Assembly (NCBI GenBank): GCA_023702235.1
Contig: JAMQCR010000001.1
Coordinates: 186,001 to 250,000, forward strand
From: Neobacillus pocheonensis
Lineage (GTDB): Bacteria; Bacillota; Bacilli; Bacillales; Cytobacillaceae
Length of the DNA stretch: 64,000 nt
Direction of reading: 5' to 3'
Positions 33,024 through 42,112 of the stretch are shown here, piece after piece (position 1 is the stretch's first letter; every line of letters begins with the position of its first letter). The notes under the pieces are model-generated. The model did no database searches and was not told the origin of the DNA. It saw only the letters and a list, made by a program, of their open reading frames with translations. The position numbers and the translations under genes were made by a program.

Positions 33024-34247
33024 ATGCAATCATTAGCACAAAAAGAAAGTAATAGAATCAAACAAACAGATCAGAAAGCAAATAAATCATCACTTGGAAA
33101 TCTGTTAAGGGAAAATATGAGACAATACAGTATTATTATTTCTCTTATATGCATTATGATTTTCTTTCAAATATTATCTGGTGGGATATTATTAAAACCA
33201 TTAAATATTACCAATTTAATTTTGCAAAATAGTTATATATTAGTTTTGGCAATTGGAATGGTGTTAGTCATCATTCTTGGTCATATTGATTTATCAGTAG
33301 GATCTATAGCAGCATTTACAGGAGCGATATCTGCCATTTTAATGGTGAATGATCATATTCCGACATTTATTGCAGTCGTTGTTTCATTATTGATTGGTGC
33401 TCTTGTAGGTGCATGGCAGGGATTTTGGGTAGCTTATGTTAGAATTCCGTCATTTATTGTTACACTTGCCGGTATGCTTATTTTTAGAGGATTGACGATG
33501 GTCGTTTTGAAAGGGACATCGATTGCCCCATTTCCAGTATCTTTTCAAAAGATGAGTTCAGGATTTATTCCAGACTTGTTCATGGGAGCTTCTCTTAACA
33601 TTTTTACGATCGTAATAGGAATCGTACTTTCTCTTATCCTTGTACTTACTCAAATTAAGCAAAGAAAGAACCAGTTAAAGTATAACTTATATTCACAGCC
33701 GATCGGGTTATTTATAGCAAAACTAGTCGCAACTGTTGCGATTATTAATCTATTCGCTTATGTTCTTGCAACCTATGAAGGGGTTCCCAATATCTTAGTC
33801 ATTCTTGTGGTCTTAATTTTGGCTTATCGATTTGTAACGAGAAAAACAATTGCAGGTCGTCATATTTACGCAATTGGTGGTAATGAGAAAGCAGCGGCAT
33901 TATCTGGTATTAAAACAAAAGGTGTTACTTTCTGGGTTTTTGTTAATATGGGAGTATTAGCAGCTCTTTCTGGACTCCTTTTTGCAGCACGATTAAATGC
34001 GGCCACTCCAGGAGCTGGAAATTTATTTGAGTTAGATGCAATTGCCGCATGTTTCATTGGTGGTGCATCTGCCTATGGTGGAATTGGAACAGTTGCAGGC
34101 GCGATCATTGGCGGGCTTGTAATGGGTGTTATGAATAATGGAATGTCCTTACTTGGTATTGGTATTGATTGGCAGCAAGGAATTAAAGGATTTGTCCTAT
34201 TACTTGCTGTAGCATTTGATATTTACAATAAAAATAAAGCTTCATAA
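33024..34247 (+). CDS. mmsB: Monosaccharide ABC importer permease (MmsB/GguB/XylH-like)
   Basis: A 407-residue CUT2 permease with about ten hydrophobic segments. Family features are VLVIILGHIDLSVGSIAAFTGAI, IPSFIVTLAGMLIFRGLTM, GRHIYAIGGNEKAAALSGI and AYGGIGTVAGAIIGGLVMGVMNNGMSLLGI. It is longer than RbsC and carries an insertion of charged and hydrophobic sequence near residues 205-275, typical of the GguB/XylH subgroup. It starts 6 bp after the ATPase gene. Confidence 0.92.
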   Translation: MQSLAQKESNRIKQTDQKANKSSLGNLLRENMRQYSIIISLICIMIFFQILSGGILLKPLNITNLILQNSYILVLAIGMVLVIILGHIDLSVGSIAAFTGAISAILMVNDHIPTFIAVVVSLLIGALVGAWQGFWVAYVRIPSFIVTLAGMLIFRGLTMVVLKGTSIAPFPVSFQKMSSGFIPDLFMGASLNIFTIVIGIVLSLILVLTQIKQRKNQLKYNLYSQPIGLFIAKLVATVAIINLFAYVLATYEGVPNILVILVVLILAYRFVTRKTIAGRHIYAIGGNEKAAALSGIKTKGVTFWVFVNMGVLAALSGLLFAARLNAATPGAGNLFELDAIAACFIGGASAYGGIGTVAGAIIGGLVMGVMNNGMSLLGIGIDWQQGIKGFVLLLAVAFDIYNKNKAS

Positions 34248-34280
34248 ATATTTAGGTCTAAAAATCATCTTCTGCATATT

Positions 34281-34329
34281 TCATTTGTAAGTCCCTCAAA
34301 AGTACTTTTCATAAGGGACTTACAAATGA
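34281..34329. repeat. Nested palindrome after mmsB
   Basis: A perfect 16-bp inverted repeat (34281-34296 with 34314-34329, core CATTTGTAAGTCCCT) surrounds a loop that is itself palindromic (AAAAGTACTTTT, 34298-34309). No U-tract follows. It may act as a terminator or mRNA-stabilising structure, or be a residue of a mobile element or rearrangement, since a broken araM follows. Confidence 0.65.
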
Positions 34330-34417
34330 TCTACGCTTATCCTTGCTGATCTATACAAGAATAAGTTTTTGAATCTGTTAACTAAATCAAAGAGGTTAAA
34401 TGATTTAATCAATTCCA

Positions 34418-34702
34418 ATGATGACTTTGAGTATGTTAAAAACATTCAAAACAATAGACAGGATTGATGTTATACTAGCAATTCCTGAACCTGCTGAACT
34501 TCGTAGGCTTTTGCATAATGTCGGAGGGGAAACGGTCCCAGCTCAGCTTGGAATTGATAGTGATCTTGTAAATAGAAGTTTAAGTGAAGCCCATCATTTA
34601 AGAAATCGTTTTACTTTAATAAAGTTTCTTAACGAGATCGTAAAAGAAGAACATAATTTAGATTCTGAGGAACTAAATGAAATTGTAAAAGAAAAAATCT
34701 AA
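34418..34702 (+). pseudogene. araM: C-terminal remnant of araM (sn-glycerol-1-phosphate dehydrogenase family)
   Basis: Only about 94 codons are open. They read ILAIPEPAELRRLLHNVGGE, then TVPAQLGIDSDLV and LRNRFTLIKFLNEI, matching my memory of the end of AraM/glycerol-1-phosphate dehydrogenases. The NAD- and metal-binding body, normally about 300 residues, is absent: the upstream 170 bp hold the nested palindrome and no matching sequence. AraM belongs to the ara operon of B. subtilis (near abfA), so this looks like a deletion scar in an ancestral araBDLMNPQ-abfA arrangement. Confidence 0.6.
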
Positions 34703-34717
34703 TAAAAACTTTTAAAA

Positions 34718-34746
34718 GCTTAGCTGTTGCCAGTTAAGCCTTTTTC
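34718..34746 (+). terminator. Intrinsic terminator upstream of abfA
   Basis: GCTTAGCTG pairs with CAGTTAAGC (one GU) around TTGC and is followed by CTTTTT. Confidence 0.75.
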
Positions 34747-34921
34747 CATTCCATGACTAGAGAAACATTAATGTTTAATTTTTGAATATTTCGATTCATT
34801 TTAGTATTTTATTTTCATATAAATATGTTAAACTTTGTTTATTGAATATACAAACGAAGATGCCTTGTATAATTTAAAAAAAGAATTAATCCAATAAAAT
34901 CATAAATGGAGTGATTTATTA

Positions 34922-36406
34922 ATGAACAAAGTAATTATTAATACCGACATCAAAAAGGGAAAAATCAATAAGAATCTTTATGGTCATTTTGCTGAACACC
35001 TTGGAAGATGTATCTATGAAGGAATCTGGGTTGGAGAAGATTCTACGATCCCTAATACAAAGGGAATTCGTAATGATGTTTTAGCTGCATTAAAGCAATT
35101 AAAAATTCCAGTCCTTCGCTGGCCAGGCGGTTGTTTTGCGGATGAATATCATTGGAAGGATGGCGTCGGTCCTAGAGAAAACCGCAAACGGATGGTGAAT
35201 ACCCATTGGGGCGGCGTTGTGGAAAACAATCACTTTGGGACACACGAGTTTATGCTGCTTTGCGAATTACTAGAGTGTGATCCCTATATTTGCGGAAATG
35301 TTGGAAGTGGAACTGTTCAGGAAATGTCCGAGTGGGTTGAATACATGACGTTTGAGGGCGAATCTCCAATGGCGAACTGGCGCCGGGAGAATGGCAGGGA
35401 AGAACCTTGGAAATTAACATACTTTGGAGTCGGTAACGAAAACTGGGGCTGCGGCGGAAATATGCGCCCAGAATATTATGCTGACTTGTATCGGCAATAT
35501 CAGACTTATGTAAGAAATTACGGCAGTAACAAGGTATATAAGATTGCCGGAGGTGCCAATTCTTTCGACTATAATTGGACGGAGGTTTTGATGAAAAACG
35601 CGCATTTCTATATGGACGGTTTAAGCCTTCACTATTATACCGTGCCGGGAGATACTTGGAATGAAAAAGGGTCAGCTACTGATTTTCATGAGGGCGAATG
35701 GTTTAAAACGATGAAAAAAGCTCTTCGAATGGAAGAGTTAATAACAAAACACGGAACGATTATGGACAAATTTGATCCGGAGAAACGTGTGGGGCTAATT
35801 ATTGATGAGTGGGGAACATGGTTTGATGTAGAGCCTGGCACTAATCCTGGATTTTTATATCAGCAAAACACCATTCGTGATGCTCTTGTAGCAGGAGTGA
35901 ATTTTAATATTTTCCAAAATCACTGTGATCGCGTGCAAATGGCAAATATTGCTCAAACGGTAAATGTTCTACAAGCGATGATTTTAACAGAAGGCGAAAA
36001 AATGGTTGTGACTCCTACCTATCACGTCTTTGATATGTTCAAAGTTCATCAGGATGCGGAACTTTTGGCAGTTGATTCTACACTTGGTGTCTATGAATAC
36101 AACGGGGAAACTTTGCAGCAAGTAAGTGTATCTGCCTCAAAAAATGCTGAAGGTAAAGTGCATATTAGCTTATGTAATATGGATCATCAAAATGAAGCTG
36201 CCCTAGAATTAGCGCTTCGCGGAATCAATGTGGATGATAAAAATTTATATGGTGCCATTCTTACTGCAAGCAGTATGAATGCTCATAATACGTTTGAACA
36301 ACCGGATGAAGTTAAACCTGTAGAGTTTAATAAATTTGCAGTAACTGATAAGAAGTTGGCCGTCAAATTACCTCCTATGTCAGTAGTTGTCTTAACAATA
36401 CAATAA
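34922..36406 (+). CDS. abfA: GH51 alpha-N-arabinofuranosidase
   Basis: A 494-residue intracellular exo-arabinofuranosidase that releases L-arabinose from arabinan and arabinoxylan oligosaccharides. The N-terminal segment [21 protein letters not shown], the acid/base Glu in [12 protein letters not shown] and the nucleophile Glu in [15 protein letters not shown] mark GH51. The length matches B. subtilis AbfA. There is no signal peptide. It feeds the araA/B/D pathway and is preceded by a terminator, so it probably has its own promoter in the 34746-34921 gap. Confidence 0.96.
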   Translation: MNKVIINTDIKKGKINKNLYGHFAEHLGRCIYEGIWVGEDSTIPNTKGIRNDVLAALKQLKIPVLRWPGGCFADEYHWKDGVGPRENRKRMVNTHWGGVVENNHFGTHEFMLLCELLECDPYICGNVGSGTVQEMSEWVEYMTFEGESPMANWRRENGREEPWKLTYFGVGNENWGCGGNMRPEYYADLYRQYQTYVRNYGSNKVYKIAGGANSFDYNWTEVLMKNAHFYMDGLSLHYYTVPGDTWNEKGSATDFHEGEWFKTMKKALRMEELITKHGTIMDKFDPEKRVGLIIDEWGTWFDVEPGTNPGFLYQQNTIRDALVAGVNFNIFQNHCDRVQMANIAQTVNVLQAMILTEGEKMVVTPTYHVFDMFKVHQDAELLAVDSTLGVYEYNGETLQQVSVSASKNAEGKVHISLCNMDHQNEAALELALRGINVDDKNLYGAILTASSMNAHNTFEQPDEVKPVEFNKFAVTDKKLAVKLPPMSVVVLTIQ

Positions 36407-36428
36407 GTAAAAAGAGGACGAAGATTCA

Positions 36429-36704
36429 GTGAGTGAAAAAAATATTTGTAAAAGCTGTTTAGATAGTGTCATTTTGACGGAAGATGTTATTCAAGAGTTA
36501 ATTATGGAAACAGAAGAGGATTTGTCGAAAATCGTTTCAGTCGATGTGTATGAAGCAAGATTGAAAATTTGTGGGGGTTGTCCTTCTCTTTTATATGGTA
36601 CTACCTGCTCGTATAGCGGATCAATTGTCCGCTATCGGGCAAAGTTTAAAAGCAAGAGCTGTCCATATCCAGGGGGGTCAAAGTGGTTAGAGTTTGGCTG
36701 CTAA
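36429..36704 (+). CDS. Small Cys-rich protein, DUF6171-like
   Basis: A 91-residue protein starting at GTG 36429 after AGAGGACGAAG. It contains eight cysteines in pairs (CKSC near the start, CGGCP in the middle, and CSY, CPYPGGSKW and GC at the end), suggesting a zinc-binding or redox-active fold. It matches the pattern of DUF6171 proteins as I recall them. No function is known. It lies between abfA and an ABC exporter and overlaps neither. Confidence 0.65.
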   Translation: MSEKNICKSCLDSVILTEDVIQELIMETEEDLSKIVSVDVYEARLKICGGCPSLLYGTTCSYSGSIVRYRAKFKSKSCPYPGGSKWLEFGC

Positions 36705-36823
36705 GCTATGAATCTTTATTCCTAAATACCTCGGAAGTCGAAATAATCTTCATTGTCCATACATATCAGGGCCATAAAGCTAATATTATATATTTATGTT
36801 TAATTGAAGGGAGGAAGTGGATC

Positions 36824-38593
36824 ATGCAGAGCATGCGTTGGGCGTGGGGCTATATACGGCATTATCGGGTTAGGTTATTCATTAGTCTTTCATTGTCATT
36901 AGTTATTTCAGCACTTAATATGGTTAATCCTTATTTTGCAGGAAAAATCGTCGATAAAGTTATTTTTGGACATCAATCTCGTTTGTTATTGCCCTTTTTA
37001 GCAATCATGATTGGAGTTACCATCGTTAAGACTGTTATTCGTTATAATTATCAATTATCATTTGAGCGTATATCGCAAGGTGTTATTTTTAAGCTAAGGG
37101 AAAAGTTGTATGATCGGCTTCACCAATTGGATTTTAGTTTTTATGATCGAACCAAAACAGGAGACATCATGGCTCGAATGACAGGCGATTTGGAAGCAGT
37201 CAGGCATTTTATCGCTTGGGGAATTTATATGATTTTTGAAAACTTTACAATTTTAGTGTTTGCCCTTGTATTCATGTTTTCTATTCACCCGCCATTAGCC
37301 TTAGCGATGATTGCCGTTACGCCGATTATTGGCTTTTTTGCCTATAAGTTAGCCTTTACGGTCAGACCCACTTTTTCGGAAGTAAGGGCACAGTTTGCCA
37401 GGCTAAATTCCGTTGTCCAAGAAAACATTAGTGGAAATAGAGTAGTCAAAGCCTTTGCAAAAGAGGACTATGAAATTGAAAAATTTTCTGTTCAGAATAG
37501 AGAGTTCAAGGAGAAAAATCTTCTCTCCGCACGTGTGTGGGAAAAGTATCTGCCTGTTCTTGATTCACTTGCCGGTGTTTTATCAGTTGTAATGATTTTA
37601 GTAGGCGGATTTATGGTAATCAAAGGTTCGATTACGATTGGACAATTAGTTACCTTTAATTCCTTGATTTGGGCATTAAATAACCCAATGCGAATGGCCG
37701 GATGGCTGATTAATGATGTTCAAAGGTTCATTGCCTCTGCAGAAAAAGTAGAAGACTTGTTGAACGTCAAATCTAAAATAACCAATGATGCTATTCGCTA
37801 CAATGTCAAAAATTTCAAAGGTGTTGTTGATTTTGACCATGTCTCTTTTAGCTACGGGGATGAACCCGTACTCGAAGACATTAACTTTAAGGTGGTTCCG
37901 GGTCAAACTGTGGGGATTATTGGACCGACTGGTGCAGGAAAGTCAACATTAGTGAATCTTTTAAGCAGGTTTTATGATACTACCAGCGGTGAGGTAAGGG
38001 TGGATGGTGTCAATGTAAAGGATTGGGATATTCATAAATTACGAGAAAAGATAGCGATGGTAATGCAGGATATTTTCCTGTATTCAGATACCATTGAGGG
38101 GAATATTGCATACGGAAATCCTGAAGCCTCGATTGAATCGGTTCAATTTGCTGCTAAAGTTGCCGAGGCTCATGAATTTATTTCTGAGCTTCCCGATGGC
38201 TACGATACGATTGTAGGCGAACGGGGCGTGGGTCTTTCCGGAGGGCAGAGGCAGCGAATTGCTCTGGCGCGGGCAGTTCTTAAAGATCCAACAATCCTAA
38301 TCCTTGATGATACAACTTCGGCCGTTGATATGGAAACAGAATTACGGATCCAAAATACCTTGAAGTCTATCCTTCAGGAGAAAACTTGTTTTATCATTGC
38401 CCATCGAATTTCCTCTGTTATGGAAGCCGATTTAATCCTTGTCATGGACAATGGCAGGATTATTGAAAGAGGTAAACATAAAGAACTGCTTCAGAAAAAA
38501 GGCTATTATTATAATGTATTTAAGAATCAATTTGGGAATTTTGATGATCAGGACCAAGGTAAGGAAGTGATTTATATAAATGGCGCGGAATAA
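36824..38593 (+). CDS. ABC exporter half-transporter, degenerate catalytic site
   Basis: A type IV ABC exporter subunit of 589 residues: six-helix membrane domain (SLVISALNMVNPYFAGKIVD) and a C-terminal ATPase (Walker A GPTGAGKST, signature LSGGQRQR). Walker B reads ILILDDTTSA, with Asp where catalytic Glu is usual, so this half may have the non-consensus ATP site. ATG 36824 follows GGGAGG; the upstream in-frame extension lacks a ribosome site and overlaps the previous gene. Its 3' end overlaps the next half-transporter by 14 bp, indicating a heterodimer of the YfiB/YfiC or BmrC/BmrD kind. Drug or lipid export is likely; the substrate is unknown. Confidence 0.9.
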   Translation: MQSMRWAWGYIRHYRVRLFISLSLSLVISALNMVNPYFAGKIVDKVIFGHQSRLLLPFLAIMIGVTIVKTVIRYNYQLSFERISQGVIFKLREKLYDRLHQLDFSFYDRTKTGDIMARMTGDLEAVRHFIAWGIYMIFENFTILVFALVFMFSIHPPLALAMIAVTPIIGFFAYKLAFTVRPTFSEVRAQFARLNSVVQENISGNRVVKAFAKEDYEIEKFSVQNREFKEKNLLSARVWEKYLPVLDSLAGVLSVVMILVGGFMVIKGSITIGQLVTFNSLIWALNNPMRMAGWLINDVQRFIASAEKVEDLLNVKSKITNDAIRYNVKNFKGVVDFDHVSFSYGDEPVLEDINFKVVPGQTVGIIGPTGAGKSTLVNLLSRFYDTTSGEVRVDGVNVKDWDIHKLREKIAMVMQDIFLYSDTIEGNIAYGNPEASIESVQFAAKVAEAHEFISELPDGYDTIVGERGVGLSGGQRQRIALARAVLKDPTILILDDTTSAVDMETELRIQNTLKSILQEKTCFIIAHRISSVMEADLILVMDNGRIIERGKHKELLQKKGYYYNVFKNQFGNFDDQDQGKEVIYINGAE

Positions 38594-40357
38594 ATTTGAT
38601 GTTGATGAGGAATTGGAATCCCCTTTTAGTTTCATTCATTTAAAACGGTTGTTGGTTTATATAAAACCTTACAAAAAGAAGATTTTTTTTACCATCTTCA
38701 TAATGCTGATTGCCAGTGCGGCGAATTTGATTGGTCCATATCTGATTAAGCAGGCTATTGATGTGAAGATTCCTAGCAAGGACGTAGGAGGCTTAGGGGT
38801 TCTAGCAGGAATTTACTTTATTTCTCTTATTATTACGGGAGTGTGTTTGAAATATAAAATTAGAATGATGACAGAAATTGGGCAAAGTGTCATTCAAAAT
38901 ATTAGAAAAGATTTGTTCACTCATTTGCAAAAATTATCTTTCACTTTTTATGATAGTCGTCCTCATGGGAAAATTCTAGTACGAGTGGTGAATTACGTCA
39001 ATTCATTAAGTGATTTACTTTCAAATGGATTAATTAATTTAATTACCGATCTTTTTAGTCTATTTGTCATTTTAGGTTTTATGTTTTCGATTGATGTAAA
39101 GCTGACGCTGCTGTCCATGGTAGGATTTCCGATCCTTGCCATCGTGATATTTCTTATCAAAAATGCCCAGCGAAAAGCATGGCAAACTTTAAGTAATAAA
39201 CAATCAAACATGAATGCCTATATTCATGAAAGTATCAATGGCATAAAAGTGACACAAGCATTTTCAAGAGAAGATGAAAATAAACGAATTTTTCGTGAGG
39301 TATCTGAAAGCTATCGAACTTCGTGGATGAAGGCAGTGAAAATTCAATTTCTTCTCTGGCCATCGATTGAAAATCTCTCTGTTTTTACGGTTTCCTTTAT
39401 TTATATTATGGGAATATCGTTAATAGGTCATGGAGTGACAGTAGGAGCTTTGATTGCTTTTGTTGGATATATCGGAATGTTTTGGACGCCTTTAACAAAT
39501 ATCGGGAATTTTTATAATGCGATTATAAATGCGACAGCCTATTTGGAGAGAATATTTGAAATGATAGATGAAAAGCCAACCATCATCGGTGATCCAGATG
39601 CCATTGAACTTCCATTAATCAAAGGGAAGATTGAATTTAAAAATGTCATTTTTGGCTATGAAGAGGAGAAAATCCTTGACAATGTTAATATTCGGGTGAG
39701 TCCTGGTGAAAGCATTGCTCTTGTAGGTGCAACAGGATCTGGGAAAACAACAATTGTCAGCTTGATTAGCCGTTTTTATGATATAAACAGTGGGAAAATT
39801 GAAATAGACGGTGTCGATATTAAGACGGTAACAATCCCCTCTCTTAGGAAGCAGATGGGGGTCATGCTTCAGGACCCGTTTATTTTTTCCGGCACAATAA
39901 TGGATAATATCCGTTATGGACGGTTAGATGCAACAGATGAGGAAGTAATTGAGGCTGCAAAAGCGGTGCAGGCCACCAGTTTATTACTAATATGAAGGAT
40001 GGCTATCAAACCGAGGTAAACGAAAGAGGCACGAGGCTCTCTACGGGACAAAGGCAGTTGATCTCTTTTGCTCGGGCATTATTAGCCGACCCGAAAATAT
40101 TAATTTTAGACGAGGCTACTTCTTCGATTGATACAGAAACAGAGCTTGCTCTGCAAAAAGGGCTTGAGACTTTGCAGGAAGGAAGAACTTCCTTTATTAT
40201 CGCCCACCGGCTTTCGACGATACAAAATGCAACTCGCATTTTGGTAGTTGACAAGGGGAGAATTATCGAAGAGGGGTCCCATTCTGAATTAATGCGCAGA
40301 AAGAGTTTTTACTGGAAGTTGCATAAATCCCAGCATCAATCTTTAGAGGTGGGATGA
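38580..40357 (+). CDS. ABC exporter half-transporter, partner subunit (one frameshift)
   Basis: The partner half of about 592 residues after correction. The membrane domain is followed by Walker A GATGSGKTT, and Walker B ILILDEATSSID has the normal catalytic Glu; the signature reads LSTGQRQL. A missing C near 39974 breaks the frame at VQA; the next frame continues HQFITNMKDGYQTEVNERG. A heterodimer with one consensus and one degenerate site is typical of such pairs. The ATG lies inside the end of the upstream gene, so translation is coupled. Confidence 0.9.
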
Positions 40358-40374
40358 TCAATTAAGGTGAAAGG

Positions 40375-40408
40375 AGAGAACTGTTGACATTAGAAACAGT
40401 TCTCTTTG
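40375..40408 (+). terminator. Hairpin after ABC exporter genes
   Basis: A perfect 11-bp stem, AGAGAACTGTT (40375-40385) and its complement (40395-40405), with a 9-nt loop. Only a short T run follows, so termination may be partial. Confidence 0.5.
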
Positions 40409-40432
40409 AAATTTAAGGAATGGGTGATTTTT

Positions 40433-41284
40433 GTGGAAGGTACTTATAAAAGCGGAGATTTATTAATAAAGGAAGTAATCAAAACTCAGATTCAGGAGGA
40501 CGCTATTTCATTTTGGAATTTAGGACAAGCAGGTATTTTAATGAAGGGAAGCAAGGATGATGGTCTTATCTGTTTTGACCCTTATTTGACAAACAGTATT
40601 GAAGAAGAGGACTCAGAAACAGAGTTTAAGCGAGCATTTCCTCCAGTTCTATCACCTGAAATGCTGCGTGATGTTAATGGAATTTTAGTAACACATGATC
40701 ATGGTGATCACTTGGACCCAGCAACGATAAAAGAAATTGCCAGGGTTTCCAACGATACTATGTTTGTAGTACCAGCGCCAATTGTATCTTCCCTTAAGAA
40801 AAAGATTCCAAATCAATCGATACTTCCGGCAATAGATAATGAAGCTTTCTTTATTAATGGATTTAAAATTACACCAGTTCCCGCAGCCCACACTGACTAT
40901 GAAGTTGACTCCCGTGGAAATTATAAAATGTTGGGCTATTTTATTGAAGTAAATGGGATCCGCCTTTTTCACAGCGGTGATACAGTTGTGACAGAATCTC
41001 TTATTGAGAAAGTAAAAGAATTTAAACCGCATGTTGCGTTCTTGCCCATCAATGGAAGGGATTATTTTCGTAATTCAAGAGGAGTTATAGGAAACATGAG
41101 TTTTCGTGAAGCTGTAGACTTTTCTGCTACAGTTGGGGTAGATCTTATCATTCCGATACATTTTGATTTATTTTCAACGAATCGTGAGAATCCTGCCTAT
41201 TTTGTTGATTACCTCTTTCACCAATATCCAAACCAAAAATTCCATATGATGGTACCAGGTGAAAGGTTTATTTATCATAAATAA
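40433..41284 (+). CDS. MBL-fold hydrolase, UlaG-like
   Basis: A metallo-beta-lactamase fold enzyme of about 283 residues. The metal-binding motif is THDHGDHLD, with further ligands in PAAHTDY, FHSGDTVV and IPIHFD. The arrangement resembles UlaG-type lactonases (L-ascorbate-6-phosphate lactonase), so a cyclic ester or phosphodiester substrate is possible. GTG 40433 is chosen because AAGGAATGGGTG lies just upstream; the TTG at 40406 would fall inside the hairpin region. No operon partner is evident. Confidence 0.8.
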   Translation: MEGTYKSGDLLIKEVIKTQIQEDAISFWNLGQAGILMKGSKDDGLICFDPYLTNSIEEEDSETEFKRAFPPVLSPEMLRDVNGILVTHDHGDHLDPATIKEIARVSNDTMFVVPAPIVSSLKKKIPNQSILPAIDNEAFFINGFKITPVPAAHTDYEVDSRGNYKMLGYFIEVNGIRLFHSGDTVVTESLIEKVKEFKPHVAFLPINGRDYFRNSRGVIGNMSFREAVDFSATVGVDLIIPIHFDLFSTNRENPAYFVDYLFHQYPNQKFHMMVPGERFIYHK

Positions 41285-41357
41285 CCCTATGACTTTTTCC
41301 ATATTTACAATATAATGGAGGGAAATACCACCGCAATAATGTTAAGGAGTGGTCCCA

Positions 41358-41894
41358 ATGCATTCTGTATCACAATATCTTTTCCCTATTTTAATCATTG
41401 GCCTTGTGTTATACAGAAGAATTATGAGGTCAGTAGGATTTTAGCTCCTAAAGGTAAGTCGTTTAAAATTTAGAATGTTGATTTTCATACTAGTATCCGT
41501 TCTAATTCTTGCCATGAGTGCGCTTCAACCAATTTCATACATCTATGATGTAATAGGCATGGCAATAGGTTTTATCTTAGCAAAATTGGCGATAAAATAT
41601 AGTCTATTTGAAACGAGAAACAGCGAGTTGTTTTTTCGGACGAATATATGGATTGAATCGTTAACATTGTTCTTATTCCTATCCCGTTTTCTCTATAGGC
41701 TAATGACCGTTTACATGGTTTCTAAACCTTCCACCACCCAGGACCCGACCATGATTAGTCAAAACTTCACCAGGGACCCTTTAACAAGAATCGTCTTCTT
41801 CATATTAGCGATCTATTATATTGGGTATTATACATTTCTGTTGAAAAAAGGGAAAGAATTGGCGGAAGGAAAAAGCAGAGACATAACCATATAA
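41358..41894 (+). pseudogene. Membrane protein, CcdC/DUF1453-like, interrupted by in-frame TAG
   Basis: The strong site AAGGAGTGGTCCC precedes ATG 41358, which opens MHSVSQYLFPILIIGLVLYR. At codon 29 (41442-41444) a TAG stops translation, yet the same frame continues without a shift through LLKVSRLKFRMLIFILVSVL to 41894, about 178 codons in all. Four hydrophobic segments are visible. The pattern resembles the DUF1453/CcdC-like family, where Gln is common at this point, so CAG to TAG is the simplest explanation. An internal start at 41475 without a ribosome site is the alternative. Confidence 0.6.
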
Positions 41895-41896
41895 GA

Positions 41897-41928
41897 AAAG
41901 CATGCAGTCTATTCTGCATGCTTTCCTT
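41897..41928 (+). terminator. Intrinsic terminator
   Basis: A perfect 11-bp stem, AAAGCATGCAG (41897-41907) with CTGCATGCTTT (41914-41924), 6-nt loop, followed by CCTTAT. Confidence 0.7.
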
Positions 41929-41985
41929 ATGCCATAAATTCTCGTAGTATCAATGGAAATGTTTTGTCTATTCAAACTATTTTCA

Positions 41986-42015
41986 TTGACATATAAAATA
42001 CCTAACTATTAATAT
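41986..42015 (+). promoter_or_regulatory. Candidate promoter of adenine deaminase-like gene
   Basis: TTGACA (41986-41991) and TAATAT (42010-42015) are 18 bp apart, about 100 bp upstream of the start. An inverted repeat ATTATGTT (42014-42021) and AACATAAT (42042-42049) overlaps the expected transcription start and could be an operator. Confidence 0.55.
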
Positions 42016-42112
42016 TATGTTATATAAACGTTATTTAGTAAAACATAATGGGCATTTCACCTGATAGGATGAAACAAGCAATTTACTAACAGTGATGATA
42101 GGAGAGAAGATC

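Noticed and set aside
34281..34329. Insertion-sequence terminal repeats
   Set aside because: The arms are only 17 bp apart and no transposase fragment is visible nearby.
41442..41444. TAG decoded as pyrrolysine
   Set aside because: Nothing in the window points to pyrrolysine machinery, and the family is not known for it; mutation or a base-call error is simpler.
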